Shown here piece by piece: positions 43,501 through 51,600 of a stretch of DNA of 64,000 nucleotides. Made by a program: the position numbers and the translations under genes. Location: positions 367,386 through 431,385 of the forward strand of contig BDIU01000082.1 of NCBI GenBank assembly GCA_002118135.1, written 5' to 3'. The notes under the pieces are model-generated. The model was not told the DNA's origin. It saw only the letters and a program-made list of their open reading frames with translations, and did not search any database. Numbering within the stretch: the first letter of the stretch is position 1; every line of letters begins with the position of its first letter. The stretch is from Trebouxia sp. TZW2008 (Eukaryota; Chlorophyta; Trebouxiophyceae; Trebouxiales; Trebouxiaceae).

Positions 43501-45288
43501 AGTTGCAACTAAGCAAATGCCAGGGTGTTGCCCCTGAAAACTGACATGCCAGACCACACACGCCAGACCACTTGGTGAGGCCCTCAACAAGAAACAGCTG
43601 TTTCTTGGTGCCTGTCCAGTCAAGCCTTGTGATGGTGATATTTGCAAACAGCTATTCAACATCAGAGCTGCTCCGCTTGGTCATTTGTCGATTGCACTTG
43701 CCTGCAAGTGAGTGCCGCTACCTTCAACAGCGTGCCAGTCATCACGAAGCGTCTGAAGGCCATCAGCCTCATGTCTTATTGATGTAAAGCATACTGGTGA
43801 TTGCTGCAGGCAAATACTGTAAGTGCAGCGTATTCAACACTGAGCAAGAGAAGCACAGCCTGCCAGTCATCATGAAGCGGTCGCAGGCCATTAGCATCAG
43901 GCGTAATGTCTACCTCGCAACTAAACAGGTTTTATGACCCGGGTTTTTGCAGGCTAACATCGTCAGTGCAGCTGTGTTCAACAGCGGGCAGGAGCAGCAC
44001 AGCCTGCCAGTGATCATGAAGCGGCTGCAGGCCATCAGCATCAAGCGCAGCCGCGGCACCTTCAATAAGATGAGCATGATCAACAAGATGAAGGCTCTCA
44101 GGGCCGCCAAGAGGATGGACTCCAAGAAGAGACCAGAGGTGGCCAGGCCTGATGGCTCAGCCACACCTGATGTGGCAACAACTGCTGCTGATGGTGAGCA
44201 TGCTCTGACTATCACTGTCATTTGTGGCTGGCAGAGGGTTCGCTGCAGCCTGTTTGGTATGCAGAAGGCGTGAAGGTAGTCAGACTTAGCCAGGCCTGAT
44301 GGCTCAGCCACAATAGATATGGCAGCAAGTGCTGCTGAAGAGGAGCACGCTCTGGCTATAAGTTTTGAACTTGCACCAGTAGACACTTGTGACTTTTCAG
44401 TCTAAACTTCAAGATGAACCCTATGACTACAATATCCAGATCTGATGGCTCGCCCGTGTCTGATGTGGCGCCAGGAGTTGCCAAATAGGGTGGTGAGCAC
44501 CCTCTGGCTATGCTGCTTTGGCTGACGGTGAGTAAAGAGTGCAAACACAGTGCAATGCAGATTGCTCATATTAGACTGCAAAAGCGTCTCTGCAAACAGT
44601 GTTGCAATTGACTCACACAGTCATGATCATTGCCAGCCAGTGCCTGATGTGATGCCAACTGCAGCTGATACCAAGTAGTCTCAGGTCACCATATTGTGAG
44701 TGGCATTGACACATACCTGACAGCAGCCTGTCAAGTTTGAAATGCAATAAACACACTGATCGGGGCTTGCTAAGTTGTACCCAAGTCGTTTCAGTTAAGC
44801 AGTCAGGTCTCATGGCTCTGGACCTGTAGCAGCAATGGCAGCAGGTGTTCAGTGCATGCAAAGACAACCATGCAGCGCTGCAGCAGGCACTCACCCTGCA
44901 GTGAGCTTATGTTGCTCAAGTCAAACAGGAGCTGCTGTCACTTTCAAGTCACTAGACACACAACTTGGGCCAAGCTAGGCAGCAAGCAGAAATTGGCAGA
45001 GAATCTGCTGGATCAGTCTGGCCAGGATGGCTTGGCATGTGCATTGCTGCTGCACAGCATGAATGCTGGCACATTCATGGCTGTCACACCACTGCCAGCA
45101 AATCAGTCGATTCAAGCCTGACAACTTTGTGTTGTGCAGGTCAAGCAGGAGGTGCTGTCAAGCCAGGGAGCAAGTGGAAAGTGGTGGCAGATAAGCTGGA
45201 CCAATCTGGCCAGGGTGGCTTGGCGGCGCTGCTGCACAGCATGAACAGTGGCAAGACTGCATCTGCAACGCCACTGCCAGCAATCTAG
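31532..45288 (+). CDS. AXDND1/TSNAXIP1-like large protein (24 exons, 1114 aa)
   Basis: A large coiled-coil protein related to ciliary/axonemal proteins. Exons are 31532-31552, 31623-31883, 32401-32634, 32727-32777, 33050-33168, 33874-33978, 34852-34985, 35375-35574, 36372-36485, 36607-36621, 37095-37136, 37321-37520, 37826-37945, 38472-38604, 39289-39399, 39786-40058, 40535-40780, 41360-41449, 41779-41934, 42422-42490, 42757-42832, 43238-43422, 43953-44193 and 45140-45288, in phase throughout. Residues about 175-270 (SEDCSERGELMADV, then VVAESEKRN and EEIQTLHFQN) resemble the axonemal dynein light-chain domain of AXDND1. Residues about 712-880 (GNGVDIPRVFRTNGKVRN, KRQTEMLVKEIWK, SWDADCELFLKILRGEV) resemble the TSNAXIP1 N-terminal domain. 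Two introns (37521, 40781) use GC donors. The 15-nt and 42-nt exons and the exon 3 acceptor are the least certain. The C-terminus is basic. Nearly every exon has relic copies beside it. Confidence 0.78.
32183..32340 (+). pseudogene. relic copy of AXDND1-like exon 3 region
   Basis: About 155 bp aligns with 32353-32504: CTGCCTTCTCAGC, GATCTTCACGCTTTGC, GGGGCCGCAAGA, CAACAGGTGCAGCAG and TGGAGATGGCTGCA recur in order. It has a stop after QDPS. It precedes the real exon. Confidence 0.8.
34440..34570 (+). pseudogene. relic copies of AXDND1-like exon 6
   Basis: Two units contain GACTGTGGTGGCAAAAAC and GGCTGTGGTGGCAGAAACAC with ATTTTGCTGGAGTGA. They mirror the real GGCTGTCGTGGCAGAAAGTG and ACATTGCTGGAGTG (33874-33978). 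Another partial copy lies upstream near 33685-33730. Confidence 0.7.
34623..34745 (+). repeat. dispersed GAAT-tail repeat, copy E
   Basis: Contains TAGCACAACATTGAAG, CCCCAGTACATAGTTGGCTG, GCTGAGCCTGTCTAGCATGC and a TGACTGAATG tail. It lies in the intron before AXDND1-like exon 7. Confidence 0.65.
35810..35927 (-). repeat. dispersed GAAT-tail repeat, copy C
   Basis: On the minus strand: GGTTTATATTAGCACAAGAC, CTGGTTGGAGACATTGG, CTAGCTGGGCCTG, CCAACATGCATTTTGGATGA. The GAAT tail has decayed to GATGAAATGAA. Antisense in the intron before AXDND1-like exon 9. Confidence 0.7.
36135..36275 (+). pseudogene. tandem copy of AXDND1-like exon 9 with CTG-repeat lead
   Basis: A (GCT)n tract at 36138-36176 precedes LRQGSINEQLAEAEPAYLA, KQHREL, clearly a duplicate of VRQGSIIEELAEVEPAYLA, KQNKEL in real exon 9. 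This copy is open, but it lacks a clean acceptor and its 3' end dissolves into CTG repeats (36270-36345). It could still be an alternative exon. Confidence 0.8.
37187..37295 (+). pseudogene. relic copy of AXDND1-like exon 10 start
   Basis: AYKSAGDLQ followed by a frame break (GTAGGTGCATGAAGTGAT), then CTGCAGTCCAAGTTGAAGCT and GCAGTGAATGAGC. This matches AYESAGDLQKQVDEVIPLQ and LAVNERD of the true exon (37321). Roughly 100 bp at high similarity. A weaker copy of the exon end is at about 37625-37690. Confidence 0.85.
37977..38135 (+). repeat. dispersed GAAT-tail repeat, copy D, with (GAAT)n
   Basis: TTGGTTTAGGATAGCACA, AACTGGTTGAAAACAGTTG, GCTCCAGTACTAACCTAGAT, GGGCCTGCCGAGCCTGTCTA and GCACACATTTT lead into about 14 GAAT units (38079-38135). 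This is the copy with the longest tail and helps define the 3' end of the family. Confidence 0.8.
38710..38935 (+). pseudogene. two relic copies of AXDND1-like exon 12 end
   Basis: 38714-38778 is almost identical to the last 65 bp of exon 12: GGGCAGCAGCTGGCCTGGCT, then CGCCACATGCAGCTCACTGC, ending ACAGATCAGCC. 38893-38930 keeps GCTTACTGCTGAGGCCAACG and CACAGGTCAGCC. The first is recent by its similarity. Confidence 0.9.
40282..40354 (-). tRNA. tRNA-Lys(UUU)
   Basis: A 73-nt minus-strand cloverleaf. The acceptor stem GCCCGGA pairs with TTCGGGC. The D-arm reads AGCTCAGTTGGTAGAGC. The anticodon stem-loop is CTAGG-CTTTTAA-CCTAG, giving anticodon TTT (Lys). The T-arm is GTGGGTTCGAGCCCCAC. No intron. 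A five-T run (plus strand A at 40235-40239) lies downstream as a Pol III terminator. It is antisense inside intron 16 of the AXDND1-like gene. Confidence 0.96.
42050..42100 (+). pseudogene. relic of AXDND1-like exon 17 end
   Basis: ATACGGAACAACGTGACAAG, CTCATGCAGGTG echoes ACGGCAGAGCGCCATGACGA, GCTGATGCAGGTG at the real exon 17 donor (41935). Confidence 0.55.
42585..42620 (+). pseudogene. relic of AXDND1-like exon 19 start
   Basis: GCAGGCTCTGGATGAGAATC, AGCTGGGCTGA copies the real acceptor and start GCAGGCTCTGGATGAGGATC, AGCCAGGC at 42757, with a stop codon. A relic of the exon 18 end (GACATTGGTGCATGC) directly precedes the true exon 19. Confidence 0.75.
43110..43205 (+). pseudogene. relic copy of AXDND1-like exon 20
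   Basis: QFARAEQDSFLNENIG then a stop, followed by RDLKTAIANAN, parallels EFAEAVRDQFLNERIEYY and KDLETAIADAA of the real exon (43238). About 95 bp, immediately upstream. Confidence 0.88.
43690..43915 (+). pseudogene. two relic copies of AXDND1-like exon 21 start
   Basis: 43700-43775 (GTGCCAGTCATCACGAAGCG, TCTGAAGGCCATCAGC) and 43805-43910 (GCAGGCAAATACTGTAAGTG, CACAGCCTGCCAGTCATCAT, GAAGCGGTCGCAGGCCATTA) both mirror the true exon at 43953, which has AGCCTGCCAGTGATCATGAA and GCGGCTGCAGGCCATCAGC. Confidence 0.85.
44280..44690 (+). pseudogene. three relic copies of AXDND1-like exon 21 end
   Basis: GCCAGGCCTGATGGCTCAGC at 44292 is followed by GCAAGTGCTGCTGA. 44440-44515 has AGATCTGATGGCTCGCCCGT, TCTGATGTGGCG. 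About 44635-44680 has GTGCCTGATGTGATGCCAAC, TGCAGCTGATACC. All derive from the true end, GCCAGGCCTGATGGCTCAGC (44151) onward. Decay increases with distance from the exon. Confidence 0.8.
44910..45130 (+). pseudogene. relic copy of AXDND1-like last exon
   Basis: Shares GTCAAGCAGGAG or GTCAAACAGGAG, CTGGCCAGGATGGCTTGGC, GCTGCTGCACAGCATGAA and CACCACTGCCAGCAA with exon 24 (45140-45288). It contains an insertion near its start and frame breaks. Interestingly, SKQKLAENLLDQSGQDGLA remains readable in one frame, so decay is modest. Confidence 0.9.
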
Positions 45289-45834
45289 TTGATTTTTGGC
45301 TTATCAATTCATGTCTGATGACATCTCAATCTCCAACCTTAATCTCATCGCACAGAAAAGCGGGGTTGTAAGATATTCGCCTGTGTGCCACAAACCTGCG
45401 TGCAGAACTTACATGGCACTGCAGCTCATGTCAACACCTTGCATATGTTGCATGAGCATGAGCACTACGGCGTATCACGTTTGCGCTGAGGCTAGAAAAG
45501 CTTTCTTTAGAAATAATTCACTGAATGGCACATTGACCAGGCAGTACATGGCTACCAGCAGCCCTGCTAAAATCGCATTAATTTATAGGTCAGCCCTGAT
45601 AGTATCGCATATAATTTATAGGTCAAGTGAAGTCCAAATTCAAGTCGCAGCATATCAATATAAGTTTGACATGAAATGAACTTCGGTTGCTGAGACCACG
45701 CGTATCACAACTATTGATATTGCTTGTACAGAAGACGTTTGCAGCACCAGCTCACGTTTACGGTGCAAGCATTGATTTTCTTCAGAAAGCCTTGCCGATA
45801 GCAGCACTCGAGCAGCCTACATTCCAGGCAACAC
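45289..45834. other. convergent 3' gap, AXDND1-like and FRA10AC1 genes
   Basis: 546 bp between the two stop codons. A near-repeat (AAATCGCATTAATTTATAGG, TCAGCCCTGATAGTATCGCA, TATAATTTATAGGTCA) is at 45570-45625. No gene was seen. Confidence 0.5.
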
Positions 45835-48384
45835 TCACTCAAACAAGCCTTCAAACAACTCTTCAGACTTGTCAAGGTTTGCCTGCTTAAGTTTGTGGTG
45901 TCGGCTGTGGACATCCTCACTCCCTGATGCCTGACTTGATGTGCTGTTTGCTGCTACAGGTTCCTCTTCAGCAGATGAATTGACAGCTGCTTTATGACGC
46001 TTAGCATCTCTACCTTGCTCTGCTGCTGACTCCTGTTTGTGCTTTTTGATCAGCCGCTGGTTCTGCTTGTGGTTTAGCTGCATTGCATGCTTTGGGCATA
46101 ACCTGACCTTGACTAACGCCTGCTTGTGCTCCCCTGCTTCCTTGTAAGCAAAGTGAACCTGCACAAGCATTGGCCTCGCTGCAATGGCGTAAAGTATGCA
46201 GTGGATTGATTGCCTGCATATGGATATGCATGCAGGGTCTGATCCAGTGTTAGACAGTGCAAGCTTGCTGACAAAACAAGCTGATCAGTTTCCACGCAAG
46301 CTGACACAAACGGCTATGCAATCAAAGCAATATGCCAGTCGAACCTTCAAAATTGATAATAGCAGAAGCAACTTCCTGTGAGAATACACTGGTCCATGAC
46401 ATGGTGCACAGACCTTCATACAGATCGTTAATAAATTGAGTATGGTAGCTGACCTCATAGCTTGCCAGAGCCCGCCTTTCATCACAGCCTTTAGCCCCAC
46501 AGGCAAACTGGCCCTTGCCAATGACCACTTCCTGCTCAGTGCGCCACCGCAAGCCCACCTTGCTCTCCTGAAGCACGCAATGCGCAGGTGTCAAGATTAC
46601 AATTGTGACTGATTCTGGTTCTTGAGCTAGAATGTGTGCAAATGAGGTTTGCAACTGTAAGTCACATGCAATCCTGCAAAATCCAGCGGATACATGCAAA
46701 ACAGCATCATTCACTGCTATCTGCATGAATGCACAATTTCAAGCAAACCATGACCTTGATGAATGCACTGACTTGCTAATGGCCTTGACGTCGCTGCTAG
46801 TCATTATGCTGACAAGATTATAGTTACCATTCTGCCTGTGCTGACATTGCACAACAAGCAAACAGGACAAGCAGCAGCAGCGGCAGCAGTAAGCATTCGA
46901 GCAAATCACAGCCAAGAACTGTGGTGGAATGCACCTTATATCTGGACAAGTCTGCGATGGCATACTCTTTGAACAGCTTGGCATAGTACTTCTTGGCCAT
47001 GCGCACCTCCCAAGTGTCGCTGCTGTCATCTGCCTCTGTGCGCACAAACCTGCAGACTACACATGACTCTTCATCGAGCAGCATGACATGATGTTACTGC
47101 AATTTGATGCCGGGCACAGCGTAGGTTAACTGAATCAATGATGCAATCTTGTGTGATGGCATCAGGTGGATATGACACACAATTTGAAGTGACATTTCAG
47201 AAACAGTTCAGCACGGATTTGAAAGTGATGGCTATTGCAAATTCGCCAAGTTGATGTTAAAACTTTCTGAGGTCAACATCACTCACAACAGAGCCCTGCC
47301 CAGCATATAGCCTGCTCACATGTGCAGCATTGCACACCAGCTTGAGAGTGCAATTTTGTTCATGCAGGAAACGAAGTTTCTCAATGCATGCACCCAAGGC
47401 GTGTCTTGAAGCAGGGTACCTGTACTGCTCTTTCAAGACATCGTAGTCTGTTTTGACAGTCTGTTGCTCAGGCGGCAGCTGCGCTCTGTAGTACTTGATG
47501 GCATCTTTCATCAGCTGCTGGTGGCGGTCAAAGGCGCTCAGTCCCAGTAGCCTGCTTTCTTGGGCTGTTTGAGATCCAGCAGGCTTCTGCTGCCTTGACA
47601 TGATTTCAAATCCAGGCGGCTGGTGCAAGGCCTGTGTCTGCTAGGGATCTGTTCTGAGCGTTATGTCTGATGTTGCTTGCTGGGGACAAGCTGCTGGACA
47701 GGCTGTTTGACTGCTGTGGAATGCATGCCAATCTGTGATTGCGCAAGCTGCAAACCACAGGATGCTGGCAAAAACAAATGTTGTAGTATAGTCAGGAAAT
47801 CTGGTGCAATGATGCTGTTGATGTGCTGAAGCTGAGGGCGGAAATCTGGTAGGGTTGGATGCGAGACTGTGACCTGAGATGGCTTCTGTCAGCAGGCCAG
47901 CATCAGGCATCAGCACTATGGCTTTCAGAATGAGCGCTTTTGCTGTCAGCGCTGTGGTTGCAGATATCTGCATCGTCGTGTTCAAAGCAAATTCAGTGTC
48001 AATCACAAAACACAGCACAGGCTTCAGATAACAGCACAGGCTTCTGATAATGCAGGATACGTGGACAACAGACACTAAGTGTCAAGTCTTGGTGATAGAG
48101 CTGTCACTCACTGCAGGTGCTCCTCGCTCAGTTTTGGAGTGGTCAGGAAAGCTTGCAGAGGGTTTTCAGAAGATGCTTGGTAGTTGTGCTCTTCGACCTG
48201 TCTTGAAGCCTGGTGATTGCCTGTAGAGACGACAGAAGCTCAGGCCGCAACCTTGTCACAGAGTAAGGCAGTTCTCTCACAAAGGCATGCTACCTGAGAA
48301 GTACTTTGCGTTGGCTGCCTGTTGCAGTTTGTTGAACAAAGCTATGTGAGCACGCGAAGCTGAGTCTTGCGCAACCACATCCAT
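45835..48384 (-). CDS. FRA10AC1: FRA10AC1 homologue (6 exons, 308 aa)
   Basis: Homologue of the conserved nuclear protein FRA10AC1, which is associated with spliceosomes in animals. Exons on the minus strand are 48384-48294, 48220-48112, 47593-47420, 47049-46935, 46567-46454 and 46158-45835; all phases agree. The total, 308 aa, is close to the human length (about 315). Family blocks seen are LLGLSAFDRHQQLM, KTDYDVLKEQYRF, VRMAKKYYAKLFKEYAIADL, VGLRWRTEQEVVIGKGQFAC with a C-x4-C pair, and FAYKEAGEHKQALVKVRLCP. The tail is Lys-rich then acidic. The acceptor at 47594 lies just after an ATG (47601) that could alternatively start a shorter protein. I chose the upstream exons because their start forms a clean divergent promoter with the kinesin gene and the frame closes. 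Confidence 0.85.
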
Positions 48385-48657
48385 CTGACGGACCGGCAAG
48401 AGCGCGATCGTTGTGCAAAACGCTAATCAGATGAAAACGACGATTTGTATTCCGAAATCTCAATCGTACCTTCAGCTCGGCCTGAATCCTTGTGTTGTTC
48501 TCGCACAGCGTCGCCGTTCAAAGTCACCCTGCGCAGAGCAAACGCAGAGGTTTCTGAGCTTGTGCGTTTGCTTTAGCAGTCAAAATGGTCAGGTGGTGCG
48601 GTGCGAGTGTGATGCGACACGTGCTGTGAAAGCAGCTCAGCTGCAGACCGAGTCAAC
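48385..48657. promoter_or_regulatory. shared divergent promoter of FRA10AC1 and kinesin genes
   Basis: 273 bp between the two ATGs. Plus-strand frames here stay open (from 48413) but show no kinesin similarity and are read as 5' UTR. No TATA box is apparent. Confidence 0.6.
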
Positions 48658-51600
48658 ATGCCACAAGACAGAGACTCTGCCTCAGACGATGATGATCATT
48701 ATACGGAAGCTGATCGGAACAGGATATCCGAGCTGTTTCCAAGGTTCGTGGGAAGCGCTGGCCTCTGCAGGATCTGCCCCACTGACCACACAATCAGCTG
48801 CTTCTCCAGTGATCACTCAGAATTTGCAGGGACCTCACTGCTGTCTTCGCACCAAGTCCCGAAGCACCAGCTCGAACGGCTCCGCATGACCAGCCTCTGG
48901 CAGTGGCTGGATCAGAGAACCGCACAGACATCAGCCTGGAGCGTATGCAGGTCTGCAGCTTTTCTGCCTGCTGCCCTGCTGTTGCCTGCTGCTGCTTGAG
49001 ATGCTGCATGCTTACCAAACTTGCATGCATGTAAATATTACTGAGAGACTAGCAGCATGCAGAGTCAAGCACAGGCCATGCAGGTTTGCAATAATACATG
49101 AAGACAAGTCTTTGTGTCATGTTTGCCAGGTGGTCATGCGCATCAGGCCTCCATTGAATCAGGGGATTCCCAGCTGGAGCAAGGAGAATTGCATTCATGC
49201 TGTCTCTGGCAGCACTGTGGCAATTGCACCACCAGAGAGCTCTCAAGGGTACAAGAATGGCGACAGAGGACAAACATATAATTTCACGAGAGTTTTCAAC
49301 TGTCAGACATCACAGGAGGCATATTTTCAAGCTACAGCAGCACCCCTGGTGAGGCTGTCTACTGTCCTTGTGGTCATATAGCAACAGGATAGTATCAGGA
49401 TTGTTTGTCAATCATCACTGCATCAGCAATATTGTATCAAGGCAACAGCAGTGCTTGCAGAAAGACGATTGCAGTCCAATTACTGTCATGCACATACACT
49501 GATCGGATCTGTTGACTCTGAATCAGCCCTGTGTGAACGAGCAGCTTGCTGTCTTCCTTTGTCAGCATTGCAACAGTTCTTTTCAAGTTCAGATGAAGCA
49601 ATTTGTGCAATTTGTCAGCAGTCTTTACAATCTCTGACAGCATCTGACTGAAAAACATGGGTTATCACTATACTCTGAGCTCTGTCCCTGTGCCGCTTCC
49701 TGTGCCAGTATCACACATGCATACCAGCTTTGGTAAAGCAAGATGCGCAAAAGCGGTAGCAAAGACAATTACTAGGCCGCAAGAGCGGTCTCATGCTTGG
49801 AACAAGGTAGGACTATGCTGCATCTCCAATAGGGCATAGCATCAGCAGCACACGTCTGCCTGAAGTCCAAGGTTCTGCTTTATGCATACATAGCAGATTA
49901 TCATGATGTCTCAAAGGATCATAATGAAATGCAGGTGAGGCACTTGGTGCAAGAGCAGCAGGCAGAGTCTGTTCTCATGGCGTATGGCATCTCAGCTGCT
50001 GGCAAGACCTACACCATTGAAGGCACCCGCTCTGAGCCAGGACTTCTGCCAAGAGCCTTGGACCTGCTATTTCAGGTACAGTTTGGACCAAATCACCGTG
50101 ATATCCACAGGATAGCAGGCTTTGCCATGCAGAGCGCTGTATTGAGTGATGGAAATCTGAACCTGAAAACATCAACATGCTTGCTGGCGCTAAGCGTTTG
50201 ACCTAAGCGCAAAGTCACAAGTAGGCAAAACAATTAATTGTTGGTCCGCAGCAGTTTGTCCTTTTGTGCCTCACCATGTAGAAATAAACACAAGTCAGCA
50301 CTGTCCTGCAGGAGCTGAAAGAGAGTCCAGAGATGCTGCATGTGCGGGTTTCTCAATTTGAGGTGTACAATGAGCAGATCTATGACTTGCTGATTGAGGA
50401 GACTGGGGCTGTGCTGGGTCCCCGTCCTGCTCTGCGCCTGAAGGAGGACAGCCAGGCCCGCATCTTTGTCAAAGACTTGTCAGAGGTCAATTTTTTGTCT
50501 GTTTGTTTGACCATTGATCCGTGTGTTGCTCTCTTCTAGTTTGCGTGTAGATCTGCATTCTGCTTGACCGCTTTTATGCGGTGATTGTGTCTGGCAACGT
50601 GATGTAAGTAATTTGTGAAGCTGCATGCGTGTCTGCCTGTCTGCCTGTCTAGCACAAAGTTGGGCAGCACAGGCTTGCCATCAACATGTAGCCTTGTGAG
50701 TCACTGCACAGTAGCTCCAACCATCAGCAGCGCTTGAATACACTGCAGACAGCTCCCCCTTGCCACAGCATGTGACGACTATAGCTTTGGCAAAAGCAGC
50801 ACAGCCAGCAAAGTAGTGTGACATGTCAGCGCATAAGATGCATGATAAAGTATAATTCCTACATGTGTCACATGTAAAAGCTATTGCATGACATCTGCAC
50901 ACTCTTCAGTAACTTGACCTGCCCCAAGCAAAGGCTGTGCATGCTCAGGTGGCAGTGAGCAGTGCCAGTGCAGCCATGGACGTGCAGAGGAGGGGCGCTC
51001 GTCAGCGCCAGAAGGCTGCCACTGCCCTCAATTATCACTCCAGCCGCAGCCACTCCATCTTCACCGTGTGACTCCTGCTGTAGTAGCACTTGTCATGTGG
51101 TGACTGATTTGCTCAGGATTCATTGCTACAAAGCACGAAGGATCTGTCCTACTCTGAGCACATGTCTTGCTTGGCACTCATGTGACTGCATTGACATGTC
51201 AACTCTGCTGAAGTGCACCATGGGCTTTGAGGTGAGCTGGTGAGCCCGATTGCTGGCTCCAGACCATGCTGTTTGCTGAAACCCAAGACATCTGCTTGCC
51301 TGTATGATGTGTTTCTTGTCTGTCCAAATGTTCTGGGCATAAACCTTGGCTGTCATGAAGTTTCACAATCTGATTGCTGTTGTCCAGAAAGTATGCATGT
51401 CAACATTTCCAAGGCAACAGGTAGAAACGGTTGGTGGAGTTGTGCAGGTGAGCTTGTACAGAGCAGGTGCTGCGCAAGCATCAGTAAGAGATCACAGCAG
51501 GGTGGGGCGTCTGTCCTTTGTGGACTTGGCAGGCTCTGAGCGCGCCAACAGGACTGGCAATGTTGGAGCCCGCCTCAAGTAAGCTGCTGCTTCACAGTCG

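Noticed and set aside
48413..48889. Open plus-strand frame starting before the kinesin ATG
   Set aside because: It is in a different frame from the motor domain; the exon 48658-48743 plus intron 48744-48829 gives a continuous kinesin frame.
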